Of a DNA stretch of 64,000 bases, positions 44,484 to 53,705 are shown piece after piece. Location of the stretch: the NCBI RefSeq assembly GCF_010994375.1, contig NZ_WHMA01000008.1, positions 1 through 64,000 on the forward strand, read 5' to 3'. Position 1 is the first letter of the stretch, and every line of letters begins with the position of its first letter. Both the position numbers and the translations under genes were made by a program. Origin of the DNA: Halomonas sp. NO4 (GTDB lineage Bacteria; Pseudomonadota; Gammaproteobacteria; Pseudomonadales; Halomonadaceae). Below the pieces are notes generated by a model that did not search any database, was not told where the DNA came from, and worked only from the letters and a program-made list of their open reading frames with translations.

Positions 44484-45980
44484 TCAATAGTCTTCATACC
44501 AGCTGCGGCCATCCTGAGTGATCATGGCGATGGAAGCCACCGGCCCCCAGGAGCCGGCGGGATAGCGCCGCGGCGCCTCGCCGAGATCCTCCCAGGCGGC
44601 GATCAGGCTGTCGCACCAGCGCCAGGCGTGCTCCACCTCGTCGCGGCGCACGAACAGGTACTGGCGCCCCTTCATCACCTCGAGCAGCAGCCGCTCGTAG
44701 GCGTCGGGAATCCGCGTCTTGGGGAAGGCGCTGCTGAAGTCCAGGTGCAGCGGCCCGCGGCGCAGGCGCATGCCCTTGTCGAGGCCGCTGTCCTTGGTCA
44801 GCACCTCGAGCGCGATGCCCTCGTCGGGCTGCAGGCGGATCACCAGCTTGTTGGCGGCCAGGTTGCGCTGGTCCGGATCGAAGATGTAGTGCGGCTGCTG
44901 GCGGAAGTGGATGATGATCTGCGAGAGCTTCTCGGGCAGGCGCTTGCCGGTGCGAATGTAGAACGGCACCCCCGCCCAGCGCCAGTTGGCCACCCCGGTC
45001 TTCATGGCCACGAAGGTCTCGGTGGCGCTGTGCCGGTTGGCTCCCTCCTCCTCCAGGTAGCCGGGCACGCCGGCCCCGTCGATGGTACCGGCGATGTACT
45101 GGCCGCGCACCACGTCGCGCCCCAGGGCCGCCTCGCTGAACGGCTGCAGTGCCTTGAGCACTTTGACCTTCTCATCGCGGATGGCGTCGGCGTCGAGGTT
45201 GGCCGGGGGATCCATGGCGATCAGGCAGACCAGCTGCAGCAGGTGATTCTGCACCATGTCGCGCAGTTGGCCGGCGTCGTCGAAGTAGCCCCAGCGCCCC
45301 TCGATGCCCACTTTCTCGGCCACGGTGATCTCCACGTGCGAGATGTGGTTCTGGTTCCACTGGGTGCCGAACAGCGGGTTGGCGAAACGCAGCGCGATCA
45401 GGTTCTGGACGGTCTCCTTGCCCAGGTAGTGGTCGATGCGATAGATCCGCGACTCGGGAAAGACCGCGCCGATGGCGTCGTTGATCTCGGCGGAGGAGTC
45501 GAGGTCGTAGCCAATGGGCTTCTCGACCACCACGCGGCTCTGATCATCGAGGCTGCCGCTGGCCTCGAGGTGGCGGCAGATATCGCCATACAGGTTCGCC
45601 CCCACCGCCAGGTAGACCACCAGCGGCCGCTCGGCGCCCTCCTGGCGCCACTCGCGGATCGCTGCATAGCCTTCCTCGGTGGTGAAGTCGAGCTGGCAAT
45701 AGTCGAGGCGGGCGAGAAAGCGCTCCAGGGCCTGGCGGTCGAGCTCGGCGGCCTTGACGTGGGTCGTCAATGCCGCCTCCACCTCCTTGCGGAAGCCGTC
45801 GGCATCCAGCGGCTGGCGCGCCAGCCCCAGCAGGCGCGTGGCATCGGACAGCAACCCCTCGCGGTCCAGGTGGTAGAGCGCCGGGTAGAGCTTGCGCTGC
45901 GACAGATCGCCCAGCGCCCCGAAGAGGGCCAGATCGATGGCGGGGCGAATCTCCTCGGCTGACCGCGTGGTTGCGTTCAT
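44484..45980 (-). CDS. zwf: Glucose-6-phosphate 1-dehydrogenase
   Basis: Oxidises glucose 6-phosphate to 6-phosphogluconolactone with NADP or NAD; entry to Entner-Doudoroff and pentose phosphate routes. 498 residues: [21 protein letters not shown] (about 20-40), active-site [47 protein letters not shown]. The ATG at 45980 (MNATTRS) with GGGAG is preferred to 45992. Heads zwf-pgl-eda, divergent from hexR with HexR-like sites between them. Confidence 0.97.
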   Translation of the reverse strand: MNATTRSAEEIRPAIDLALFGALGDLSQRKLYPALYHLDREGLLSDATRLLGLARQPLDADGFRKEVEAALTTHVKAAELDRQALERFLARLDYCQLDFTTEEGYAAIREWRQEGAERPLVVYLAVGANLYGDICRHLEASGSLDDQSRVVVEKPIGYDLDSSAEINDAIGAVFPESRIYRIDHYLGKETVQNLIALRFANPLFGTQWNQNHISHVEITVAEKVGIEGRWGYFDDAGQLRDMVQNHLLQLVCLIAMDPPANLDADAIRDEKVKVLKALQPFSEAALGRDVVRGQYIAGTIDGAGVPGYLEEEGANRHSATETFVAMKTGVANWRWAGVPFYIRTGKRLPEKLSQIIIHFRQQPHYIFDPDQRNLAANKLVIRLQPDEGIALEVLTKDSGLDKGMRLRRGPLHLDFSSAFPKTRIPDAYERLLLEVMKGRQYLFVRRDEVEHAWRWCDSLIAAWEDLGEAPRRYPAGSWGPVASIAMITQDGRSWYEDY

Positions 45981-45994
45981 GTCGGCTCCCATCT

Positions 45995-46006
45995 GGTTAA
46001 TTTACC
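45995..46006 (-). promoter_or_regulatory. GGTAAATTAACC dyad upstream of zwf
   Basis: On the minus strand TTTTTTGGTAAATTAACCAGATG lies 15 bases before the zwf ATG. It matches the edd element TTTTTGGTAAGATTACC at 17539-17554. The overlap with the leader fits repression. Confidence 0.5.
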
Positions 46007-46046
46007 AAAAAAGTACGCCACGAGCGGGGCGAAGTGCAATCTTTTC

Positions 46047-46061
46047 TGTAATTTTACTCCA
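46047..46061. promoter_or_regulatory. HexR-like operator in zwf-hexR spacer
   Basis: TGTAATTTTACTCCA agrees with the HexR consensus at 11 of 15 positions and is followed by AAATTTACCC, as at edd (17478). It is placed to control both zwf and hexR. Confidence 0.55.
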
Positions 46062-46211
46062 AATTTACCCTGCTGCGATCCTGGTTCGCACGATCTCGAT
46101 GCCTCGCGCTAGCATAGCGGGAGAAATGTCGTAAAATCACCACATCAATAGTGCTCTCAGGCGCCACCTGCCGCCGTTCACCCCTTGCTGTCACGGAGAC
46201 ACCTCCTCATC

Positions 46212-47069
46212 ATGGCCCATCACGACCTGCTCCAGCGCATTCGCCGGCGACTCGACGAGCTCAACCGTTCCGAACGCAAGGTAGCCGACGTGATTCTCGC
46301 CGACCCGGCCCGCGCCACGGGACTCAGCATCGCCAGCCTGGCACAGGCCGCCGCGGTCAGCGAGCCCACGGTCAACCGCTTCTGCCGCAGCTTCGATGCC
46401 AAGGGCTATCCGGACTTCAAAATCAAGCTGGCCCAGAGCCTGGCCGGCGGCACCCCCTACGTCAGCCAGTCGGTGGAGCCCAGCGACGACGCCGCGGCCT
46501 ACACCGGCAAGATCTTCGGCGCCACCATCGCCGCCCTGGACCAGGCGCGCCGCGAGATCGACCCCGCCAAGGTCGAGCGCATGGTCGACTACCTCACCCA
46601 GGCCAAGCAGATCCACTTCTTCGGCCTGGGCGCTTCCGGCGCAGTGGCCCAGGACGCCCAGCACAAGTTCTTCCGCTTCAACCTGCCGGTCACTTCCTAC
46701 GTCGACGTGCTGATGCAGCGCATGATCGCCGCCGCCTGCCACACCGGCGACGTGGTGGTGGTGATCTCCTGGACGGGCCGCACCCGCGAGCTGGTCGACA
46801 TCGCCCGTCTCGCGCGCGAGTCAGGCGCCGTGGTGCTGGGCATCACCGCCCCGGCGTCGCCGCTGGCCCGCGAGTGCACCGAAAGCCTCGAAGTGCCCAC
46901 CCCCGAGGACACCGACTACTACATGCCGATGACCTCGCGAATGATCCAGCTGGCGCTGATCGACGTGCTCGCCACCGGGGTCACCCTGCGCCGCGGCGAG
47001 GACTTCCTCACCCACCTGAAGAAGATCAAGGATAGCCTCAAGGAGACGCGCTATCCGGCACAAGGATAG
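46212..47069 (+). CDS. hexR: HexR, RpiR-family regulator of central carbon metabolism
   Basis: 285 residues: RpiR-type N-terminal HTH ([43 protein letters not shown], in parts) and C-terminal SIS domain ([37 protein letters not shown]) that binds KDPG. The ATG at 46212 (MAHHDLLQ) is preferred over the TTG at 46185. Divergent from zwf-pgl-eda, the usual arrangement. Confidence 0.95.
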   Translation: MAHHDLLQRIRRRLDELNRSERKVADVILADPARATGLSIASLAQAAAVSEPTVNRFCRSFDAKGYPDFKIKLAQSLAGGTPYVSQSVEPSDDAAAYTGKIFGATIAALDQARREIDPAKVERMVDYLTQAKQIHFFGLGASGAVAQDAQHKFFRFNLPVTSYVDVLMQRMIAAACHTGDVVVVISWTGRTRELVDIARLARESGAVVLGITAPASPLARECTESLEVPTPEDTDYYMPMTSRMIQLALIDVLATGVTLRRGEDFLTHLKKIKDSLKETRYPAQG

Positions 47070-47107
47070 TCTAGTGCAAGAGGCTTCTAGTGCAGTCGAG
47101 ATAGAGG

Positions 47108-47138
47108 GCGCTGCGTGGTGGATGTTACCTCGCAGCGC
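47108..47138. terminator. Hairpin between convergent hexR and lipoprotein gene
   Basis: GCGCTGCG / CGCAGCGC, 8-bp stem with a 15-nt loop, midway between two convergent stops; no T-run, so weak. Confidence 0.4.
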
Positions 47139-47150
47139 GTTGAGGAGGGA

Positions 47151-47672
47151 TTAAGGCAGTTGGCGATGCAGTTCTGCTACCAGTTCATCAATGTTTTCTC
47201 GTATGGCTATGTCCATGCTGCCACCGAAAGCCCCGATGGATAAATCCGTGTCGCTCGCCAACTGCAACAGCTTGGTACTGTCCTCGGCGCGCCGTATGGC
47301 CAGCACAGTACGTACCATACCCTTTCCAGCGCCGAAACCAATCCAGTAACGCTTGGCCCGACTGCCATAGGTAATGTTCATGTGGGTCTCTACCACCAAC
47401 GCATCGGGACCTTCGACCGACGCTGCATCCACCAATTGATAGAAGCCCGAGTCCTGAATCACGCCACGAATGCGGTGAGTGGCATAGTCACTGAACTCCC
47501 GATTCAGGCGTAGGTGGTTGTTCTCCTGCTCAGTTGAGTTGACCTCCACCTCAAGCACCTGAACCCATGGATATTCATCAAGTCCGGCTGCCGCCTGGTC
47601 AGTCCTCACATGCGCAGTGCCACAACCAGCGAGGAGCAGCAACAGACAGCCAATCATTATTGCTCTCAACAT
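47151..47672 (-). CDS. Outer-membrane-type lipoprotein, DUF4410-like
   Basis: 173-residue lipoprotein: signal MLRAIMIGCLLLLLAGCG with lipobox LLAGC (Cys17). The mature part has alternating strands (DALVVETHMNITYG, TVLAIRRAED) and a Gly-rich loop GFGAGKGMVRT, as in the DUF4410 family. No metabolic role is known. It is divergent from the aryl-polyene cluster and not overlapping it; a functional link is uncertain. Confidence 0.7.
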   Translation of the reverse strand: MLRAIMIGCLLLLLAGCGTAHVRTDQAAAGLDEYPWVQVLEVEVNSTEQENNHLRLNREFSDYATHRIRGVIQDSGFYQLVDAASVEGPDALVVETHMNITYGSRAKRYWIGFGAGKGMVRTVLAIRRAEDSTKLLQLASDTDLSIGAFGGSMDIAIRENIDELVAELHRQLP

Positions 47673-47792
47673 CCCTCATACCTCTCCTTGGTGAACCCCG
47701 TTTTGCCTTAGTGACAGCCACTTGAAGGCACAAGGCAACTCATCGGCAATACATCAGAAAACTTTAATCCGAAAGTTGCGACTCAAGCCGGG

Positions 47793-47821
47793 TTGGGGGT
47801 CGCCCGGTTTTCCGGTAATAT
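47793..47821 (+). promoter_or_regulatory. Possible sigma-70 promoter of the aryl-polyene cluster
   Basis: TTGGGG, 17 bases, TAATAT lies 31 bases before the first gene of the cluster. The -35 is weak and the -10 matches 4 of 6, so this is only a candidate; 47673-47792 shows nothing else recognisable. Confidence 0.3.
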
Positions 47822-47851
47822 CACGCTCCACTCAACTGGCTCTCTTTGGTC

Positions 47852-48529
47852 ATGGAACGACTGTGCCTCAGCGACTGGCGTGGCTGGCATGGTGGGGCAA
47901 CCCGCTCGCTACCGCCCACTCAGCACCGGCTATCCGATTTCGATCGCCCCGGCAACTCATTGCCGGGCATGCTGCGCCGACGACTGGATGAAACCGGTCG
48001 CGCCGTCTGCGACATCCTGGCAGCACTGGACCCGGAAGCTCGTTACCCGCTGATTCACGCCTCCCGTCATGGCGATGCCCGCCATACGCTTGCCATGCTG
48101 GAAGCGCTGGCCGCCGGGGAGCCCCCATCACCGACTCGGTTTTCCATGTCCGTGCACAATGCGGTACTGGGCGTTCACTCCATTGCCCAGCAGCACCGTC
48201 GTCCCCTACAGGCACTTGGCGCCTGCGGCCAGGAGTTCGACGCCCTGCTGGTAGAGGCCACCGGCTACCTTGCCGAGGGCCACCCTTCAGTCGTTATCGC
48301 CCTTTCGGAAGGCGCCCTTCCTGAAGCGTATGCTGACCATGTGCGCCATCCCGGTATCCCCTGCGCGGTAGGCCTGCGCCTGTCCAGGGAGAGCGGCAGT
48401 GCCCTGGTGGCCACAAAGGGTTCGGGGTCGGGGTCGGTCGACCCAGATCCGCTGGACGTCATGGAGTGGCTTGCTGGCGCCACGTCGGTTCTCGAGGGAC
48501 GTCAACGCTGGCACCTGGAGGCACCATGA
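47852..48529 (+). CDS. Aryl-polyene ketosynthase chain-length factor (KS-like, N-terminal type)
   Basis: First gene of the aryl-polyene (APE) cluster. 225 residues of the short KS-like family (PF13723 type) that pairs with the elongating KS as chain-length factor. Segments PTRFSMSVHNAVLGVHSIAQ and VVIALSEGALPEAY are typical. No KS Cys-His-His triad is present. ATG at 47852 is used rather than the TTG at 47846; the ribosome site is weak. Overlaps the next gene by 4 bases. Confidence 0.8.
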   Translation: MERLCLSDWRGWHGGATRSLPPTQHRLSDFDRPGNSLPGMLRRRLDETGRAVCDILAALDPEARYPLIHASRHGDARHTLAMLEALAAGEPPSPTRFSMSVHNAVLGVHSIAQQHRRPLQALGACGQEFDALLVEATGYLAEGHPSVVIALSEGALPEAYADHVRHPGIPCAVGLRLSRESGSALVATKGSGSGSVDPDPLDVMEWLAGATSVLEGRQRWHLEAP

Positions 48530-49314
48530 CCCTCGACCAGTGGCGGCGAGGCCTAGGCACCGCCATCTCTTTCCTCGCGTTCGGCATTGGCGGCGTTGCG
48601 ATCGGGCTGGTCGTCGCTCCCCTCCTGCAGGTGAGCGTGCGTGACCCCGCGCGCCGGCGCCACTTGGCCCGGCGCTTTATCCAGCGGACCTTCTACGTAT
48701 TCGTCACCCTGATGCGTGGCCTCGGCGTGCTCGACTACCGCTTCGAAGGCCGTGAACGACTGGCCAGACCGGGACTGCTGTTGCTGGCCAATCATCCTTG
48801 CCTGATCGACGTGGCCTTTCTGCTGGCTTACGTTCCCAACGCCGACTGCATCGTAAAGGAAGGACTCATCAAGAACCCCTTTACCCGCGGGCCGATACGC
48901 GCTGCCGGCTATATCACCAACCGGGAGCCAGAAGCCGTGCTGGATGCCGCCCGGGCCAGCCTGGCGGAAGGCAATTCACTGATCCTTTTTCCTGAGGGCA
49001 CTCGTACCGTACCTGGCCGACCGATCAAGTTTCGCCGCGGTGGAGCCAATATCGCCCTGCGCACCTCGACCAACATCACGCCGGTACTGATCCGGTGCAC
49101 GCCGACGACCCTGACCAAGGGTGAGCCCTGGTATCGCATTCCACCGCAGAAAGTACAAATCGACCTACGGGTGCTTGATGACCTGCCGATAGAGCAGGAA
49201 GCAGCCCAGCCGACGTGCCAACAGGCCCGGCGGCTGACCCGGTTGCTAAGCAGCCACTTCAACAGGGAACTGGAGCAATTTCACCATGAACGAGACACAA
49301 CAACTGTCGCTTGA
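48526..49314 (+). CDS. Lysophospholipid acyltransferase family protein (APE cluster)
   Basis: 262 residues, PlsC-type: one N-terminal membrane helix (about 11-32), catalytic H-x4-D in NHPCLID (about 88-94), substrate motif FPEGTR (about 158-163). Probably attaches an acyl chain during assembly of the polyene lipid anchor. The ATG at 48526 overlaps the chain-length-factor stop; the 3' end overlaps the first ACP by 29 bases. Confidence 0.85.
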   Translation: MTLDQWRRGLGTAISFLAFGIGGVAIGLVVAPLLQVSVRDPARRRHLARRFIQRTFYVFVTLMRGLGVLDYRFEGRERLARPGLLLLANHPCLIDVAFLLAYVPNADCIVKEGLIKNPFTRGPIRAAGYITNREPEAVLDAARASLAEGNSLILFPEGTRTVPGRPIKFRRGGANIALRTSTNITPVLIRCTPTTLTKGEPWYRIPPQKVQIDLRVLDDLPIEQEAAQPTCQQARRLTRLLSSHFNRELEQFHHERDTTTVA

Positions 49315-49555
49315 CCTGAAGCGAATGATCATCGAGGCCCTCGAACTCGAAGACATCTCCCCCGATGACATAGAGGACCAAGCACCGCTGTTCGGTGAGG
49401 GACTAGGACTCGATTCCATCGACGCTCTGGAACTGGGACTTGCCCTGCAAAAGCGCTTCGGTATCAAGCTCGATGCCGAAGCCGAGGAGACGCGCCGCCA
49501 CTTTGCCAGCTTGGCAGCCCTGCAGTCGCTCGTGGAGGCCCGCCGTGTCGCTTGA
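49286..49555 (+). CDS. Acyl carrier protein 1 (APE cluster)
   Basis: 89-residue ACP; phosphopantetheine attachment Ser in GLGLDSIDALEL (about 39-50). Acidic, four-helix pattern. Carries the growing polyene or its starter. Overlaps both neighbours, as in other APE clusters with tandem ACPs. Confidence 0.92.
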   Translation: MNETQQLSLDLKRMIIEALELEDISPDDIEDQAPLFGEGLGLDSIDALELGLALQKRFGIKLDAEAEETRRHFASLAALQSLVEARRVA

Positions 49556-49814
49556 TACTCCCTCTACCGTCAAACGGGCGGACATACTCGCCCATGTCCA
49601 AAAAACCTTGGTGGAACTCTTTGAGTTGGATGCCAACGAAGTCCAGCCTGAGGCGCGGCTCTACGAGGACCTGGATATCGACAGCATCGATGCCGTGGAC
49701 CTGGTCGTCGAGCTCAAGCAGTTCACCGGACGCCGCATCAATCCCGAGGACTTCAAGTCCGTGCGCAGTATCGACGACGTGGTCACCGCCGTCGAACACC
49801 TGATGCAGGCGTGA
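49545..49814 (+). CDS. Acyl carrier protein 2 (APE cluster)
   Basis: 89 residues from a GTG start (VSLDTPSTVKRA) that overlaps the ACP1 stop and has GGAGG 7 nt upstream. Attachment Ser in DLDIDSIDAVDLVVEL. Differs strongly from ACP1 outside helix II, suggesting distinct partners (starter loading versus elongation). Confidence 0.9.
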   Translation: MSLDTPSTVKRADILAHVQKTLVELFELDANEVQPEARLYEDLDIDSIDAVDLVVELKQFTGRRINPEDFKSVRSIDDVVTAVEHLMQA

Positions 49815-49821
49815 GTCGCGC

Positions 49822-50367
49822 GTGCGAGGGTTCAAGCTGCTGGTCGTACCGCTGGCCTTGGCCTGGCCCCTGCTGGTGTGGGGGCTGCATGATTTGCTGG
49901 GCAGCTGGCCCTTGCTGGCCGTTGGAGCGGGACTGCTGGCCTGGCGCCTGCCAGAGGCCCGTCGGCTGGCCGCCATCGCGGCGGCCGGTCTGTTGCTGAC
50001 AGGCCTTCTCGTCAATGCCGAGTTAGGTATGCGCGCCTACCCCGTCGCCATCAACGCCGTGATGCTCACTGTGTTTGCCGCCAGCCTGTGGCAGGGACCG
50101 CCGGTAATCGAACGGCTAGCCCGACTTCGCCAGCCCGACCTCCCCGAGGCAGGGGTACGCTACACACGCCGGGTGACACAGGTCTGGTGCGCATTCTTCT
50201 TCGCCAACGGGTCGATTGCCGCCTGGACCGCCTGCTGCACCAGCCTGGCAACCTGGTCACTCTACAACGGCGTCATCAGCTACGGACTGATCGCCTTGAT
50301 GTTCTCCGGCGAGTGGCTTTGCCGTCGCCGGCTGCGGAGGATCTCATCGTCATGTACGTCCCTCTGA
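49822..50367 (+). CDS. APE-cluster integral membrane protein (COG4648 type)
   Basis: 181-residue inner-membrane protein with about five helices (LLVVPLALAWPLLVWGL, LAAIAAAGLLLTGLLV, AVMLTVFAASLW, VWCAFFFANGSIAAW, YNGVISYGLIALMF). GTG start 7 bases after ACP2. Members of this family are always next to the ligase in APE clusters; the mechanism is unknown. Confidence 0.8.
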   Translation: MRGFKLLVVPLALAWPLLVWGLHDLLGSWPLLAVGAGLLAWRLPEARRLAAIAAAGLLLTGLLVNAELGMRAYPVAINAVMLTVFAASLWQGPPVIERLARLRQPDLPEAGVRYTRRVTQVWCAFFFANGSIAAWTACCTSLATWSLYNGVISYGLIALMFSGEWLCRRRLRRISSSCTSL

Positions 50368-52028
50368 CCCACCTGCCTTGGCGCCACGCCGGCCTGCAAC
50401 ATAGAGCACTTTCCCCGGCCTGGTGCCAGCCGAGCGCCCTGGCAGGGCCTGTCGATGCCTGGCGAGACTGGCTCGAGGGTCGCGCCAGGGGGCGATGGCT
50501 GCTCCAGGCCTCGGATCCCACGGCGTTCTGCGCAGCCCTGGTAGCTCTTTGGGAAAGTGGCCGCAGTGCAGTGTTACCCGGAGACGACCGATCAGTAACC
50601 CAGCGCCGGCTCGCGGCTAGCGTCAATGGCGTCCTGCCACAAACCCTTCCCGTGCCAACTGGCGCCGCGCCAGCTCCTCCGGTGCGCCTGGCCCCCAGCG
50701 CCGAAGCACTCGTGCTCTATACCTCAGGCTCCAGCGGCGAGCCTCTCATGCAGGCCAAGCGTTTCGATCAGTTAGAGGCGGAGCTTGCCACCCACGCCGA
50801 ACTCTGGCCCCTCGAGAGGGGAGCCGTCATTTCCCAGGTAAGCCATCAACATATCTATGGCCTGCTGACCGGCGTGCTGCGCCCCTTGTGCCACGACACG
50901 CCGTTCTGCGGCGATGACAGCCGTTATCCCGAGGTGATGGCCGACCGCCTGGCCGAAGCAGTCAAAACCGGCCTTGCGCCCATTCTGGTCAGCTCGCCGG
51001 CGCAGCTCTCGCGGCTGCCGGCGCATTTGCCCTGGTCAGAGGCCACCCCGGCCCGGATCTTCTCTTCCGGCGCACCGCTTGCCGCAGAACATGCCCGGGA
51101 TGCCGAAACGCTTCTCGGCGCCCCGGTGATCGAACTCTATGGCAGCACCGAAACCGGCGGCATTGCCAGCCGCCGCCAAGCTGAGAGAGTCGACTGGCAG
51201 CCACTGCCCGGCGTCGAGCTCACGTTGCGCTCGTCGGAGCTGTTACTGCGCTCTGCCCACCTCGAGCATCCAGCCCGCTGGTGGCACCAAGCAGATCGTG
51301 TTGAAACGACGGAGCACGGCTTCCGCCTCCTGGGCCGCGCAGATCGTCTAGTCAAGGTCGCCGGCAAGCGCGTGTCACTAGCCGCCATCGAGCGCGATCT
51401 CATCCGCCTGCCGGCAATCGAGGAGGTTCGCTGCGTGACCCTGGGACGTACCGATGGCCGCCTTGGAGCCGTGGTAGTGGTGCCGCGGGAAGCGCTACCC
51501 AGAGACCATGCCAGCCGTCGCCAACTGGTCGATCAGTTGCGCCGTCATCTGGCCGACACCCAGACACCGGTGGCCATCCCCCGCTACTGGCGTTTCGTTG
51601 ACGCCCTGCCGACCAACCCGCAGGGCAAGCTCGACCGTGCCATCATCGCACGCCTGTTTGCCGACCTAGACAATCCCCGAATTCCACGCTGGCTAGGAGA
51701 GCAGGTTGACGGTCCCGATGAGCGGCGGCTGACGCTGGAAGTGCCGGAGCGCCTGGCCTATCTAGAGGGGCATTTCGCCTCCTTCCCAGTGGTTCCCGGG
51801 GTGGTCATGCTCCAGTGGGCCATTGAACTGGCCAACGAGGTCTTCGGCAGCGCCGGCAACTTCCGCGGCGTGGAACGTCTGAAGTTTCAGCGCGTGCTGC
51901 GCCCCAGCGCCCACTTCACCCTGCACCTGAAGCGTCACGAAGATGGACTGACCTTTTCCATCGACTCCCACGAGGGACGTCATTGCAGCGGCCGGGTTCG
52001 CTTCGTTGTCAGGGGGCAAGATGCCTGA
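50352..52028 (+). CDS. AMP-dependent acyl/aryl ligase fused to a FabA/FabZ-like dehydratase domain
   Basis: 558 residues. The N-terminal ~440 residues are an adenylate-forming ligase: P-loop LYTSGSSGEP (about 120), ELYGSTETGG (about 260), LLGRADRLVKVAGKRVS (about 322) and NPQGKLDR near 420 with the catalytic Lys. The C-terminal ~110 residues are hotdog-like: YLEGHFASFPVVPGVVMLQWAIELA (part), the FabA/Z active-site pattern. Likely loads the aryl starter on an ACP and supports dehydration. In many APE clusters these are separate genes. The ATG at 50352 overlaps the membrane gene by 16 bases. Confidence 0.87.
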   Translation: MYVPLTHLPWRHAGLQHRALSPAWCQPSALAGPVDAWRDWLEGRARGRWLLQASDPTAFCAALVALWESGRSAVLPGDDRSVTQRRLAASVNGVLPQTLPVPTGAAPAPPVRLAPSAEALVLYTSGSSGEPLMQAKRFDQLEAELATHAELWPLERGAVISQVSHQHIYGLLTGVLRPLCHDTPFCGDDSRYPEVMADRLAEAVKTGLAPILVSSPAQLSRLPAHLPWSEATPARIFSSGAPLAAEHARDAETLLGAPVIELYGSTETGGIASRRQAERVDWQPLPGVELTLRSSELLLRSAHLEHPARWWHQADRVETTEHGFRLLGRADRLVKVAGKRVSLAAIERDLIRLPAIEEVRCVTLGRTDGRLGAVVVVPREALPRDHASRRQLVDQLRRHLADTQTPVAIPRYWRFVDALPTNPQGKLDRAIIARLFADLDNPRIPRWLGEQVDGPDERRLTLEVPERLAYLEGHFASFPVVPGVVMLQWAIELANEVFGSAGNFRGVERLKFQRVLRPSAHFTLHLKRHEDGLTFSIDSHEGRHCSGRVRFVVRGQDA

Positions 52029-52764
52029 GCCTCGTCCCTGCGCCCTGGTGCCGGTCTACAACCATCCTGCCACCATCGCCGATGTCTGCGCTGCCCTCGA
52101 TGACCTGGGGCTGCCGGTACTGCTGGTGGATGACGGCAGCGATGCGCCCTGTCGCCGCGAGCTCGATCGCCTGGCAAGACTTGGCCACCACCTGCTGCGT
52201 CTGGCCCCGAACCAAGGCAAGGGCGCAGCCGTCAAGGCCGGCCTGCGCGAGGCCGAGCGTCTGGGCTTCAGCCACGCCCTGCAGGTGGATGCCGACGGCC
52301 AGCATCACCAGGCGGACCTTCCCCGCTTTCTCGAGACTATGAGCCGGTCACCGGACACTCTGCTGATCGGCTTCCCACGTTATGACGACAGTGTGCCCAA
52401 GGTGCGGCTCTATGGTCGTTATGCCACCCATGTCTGGGTGTGGATCAATACACTGTCGCGCGATATTCGCGACACCATGTGCGGGGTACGCCTGTATCCT
52501 GTCGCGGCACTTAACCACCTGTTGGCATGTCATCCCTGCGGTAACCGGATGACCTTCGACACTGAAGTGCTGGTGCGCTGGCACTGGGCGGGACGGCGGC
52601 TTCGCAACCTCCCTGTCAGGGTCCATTACCCTGCCGACGGAGTCAGTCACTTTGCGCCCTGGCGTGACAATGCACAGATCAGCGCCATGCATACCCGGCT
52701 GTTCTTCGGCATGCTGGTGCGGCTGCCGAAACTGCTCGGACAACGTCGGCGGTCACTCTCATGA
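52021..52764 (+). CDS. Glycosyltransferase family 2 (APE cluster)
   Basis: 247-residue GT-A protein: CALVPVYNHPATI, LLVDDGSD (about 39-46), nucleotide/metal motif QVDADGQHH (about 90-98). Similar enzymes in APE clusters are thought to glycosylate or otherwise build the polar head of the pigment. The ATG at 52021 (AGGGGG upstream) overlaps the ligase by 8 bases; the TTG at 52006 is rejected. Confidence 0.85.
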   Translation: MPEPRPCALVPVYNHPATIADVCAALDDLGLPVLLVDDGSDAPCRRELDRLARLGHHLLRLAPNQGKGAAVKAGLREAERLGFSHALQVDADGQHHQADLPRFLETMSRSPDTLLIGFPRYDDSVPKVRLYGRYATHVWVWINTLSRDIRDTMCGVRLYPVAALNHLLACHPCGNRMTFDTEVLVRWHWAGRRLRNLPVRVHYPADGVSHFAPWRDNAQISAMHTRLFFGMLVRLPKLLGQRRRSLS

Positions 52765-53705
52765 ACCGCTGGCACTGGGCCCGCATCGGCGAGCGAGGCA
52801 CGCTGCTAGGTATGCTTGCCATGGTGCAGATCCGGCGCCGTCTCGGTAACTGGCCCTTCCGCCTGACACTGGGGCCGGTGATTCTCTGGTATTTCCTTGC
52901 CCACGGCATTGCCCGCCGGGCCTCGCGGGCCTACCTGATGCGCTTGGAGCCGTCGCTTACCGACCGGCCCTTGTTCAGCTTCTACCGCAGCTATTGCCAC
53001 TTCCTGACCTTTGGCCAGTCATTGATGGACAAGGTAGCGGCCTGGAGTGGGGATTACCCGCCGTCCAGTCTGCGAGGCGAGGGCGTCAGGCAGTTTGAGG
53101 CAGCCATCGCAGAGCAACGCGGCGGGCTGGTGCTGGTCGCTCATCACGGCAACCTGGATGTGGTCAACGCCCTGCACGACCGCCACGGGGACCTTCAACT
53201 GACTGTCTTGATGCACACCCGCAATGCGGGCAAGTTCAATACGTTACTTGAACGCGTCACCGGTCGACGACAGCCCGAACTGCTTGAAGTCACCGAGATT
53301 ACCCCCGCCACCGCCCAACGGCTCGATGAGCGTATCCGCGGTGGAGGCTTTGTGGTGATCGCCGCCGACCGGGTGCCGATCGGTGCCGGGCGCAGCCGCC
53401 CACTCGACTTCCTGGGCGCGCCCGCCGTCTTCCCTGAAGGCCCCTTTCGCCTGGCGACCCTGCTGCGTTGCCCACTGTACACCCTGTCCAGCGTCCGTGA
53501 AGGTAAAGGCTTTCACATAGACTTCGAGACCTTCGACGATACTCGCAAACTGCCACGCCGTGACCGGGAGGCGTGGCTCGGCGATGCCATGCAACGCTAT
53601 GCCGACCAACTGGCCAAGCGGGTACGAGAACACCCGCTGCAGTGGTTCAACTTCTATCCGTTCTGGCTCAACGACACGGAACAAACCCATGACCATACCC
53701 TCTGA
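52761..53705 (+). CDS. LpxL/HtrB-like acyltransferase (APE cluster)
   Basis: 314 residues, lysophospholipid/lauroyl acyltransferase superfamily. A membrane-proximal N-terminus (PVILWYFLAHGIA), H-x4-D-like HHGNLD (about 134), and a PEGPFRLATLLRCP loop (about 226). Proposed to join the polyene acyl chain to the lipid/glycosyl carrier. Overlaps the glycosyltransferase by 4 bases and the ammonia-lyase by 17. Confidence 0.83.
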   Translation: MNRWHWARIGERGTLLGMLAMVQIRRRLGNWPFRLTLGPVILWYFLAHGIARRASRAYLMRLEPSLTDRPLFSFYRSYCHFLTFGQSLMDKVAAWSGDYPPSSLRGEGVRQFEAAIAEQRGGLVLVAHHGNLDVVNALHDRHGDLQLTVLMHTRNAGKFNTLLERVTGRRQPELLEVTEITPATAQRLDERIRGGGFVVIAADRVPIGAGRSRPLDFLGAPAVFPEGPFRLATLLRCPLYTLSSVREGKGFHIDFETFDDTRKLPRRDREAWLGDAMQRYADQLAKRVREHPLQWFNFYPFWLNDTEQTHDHTL

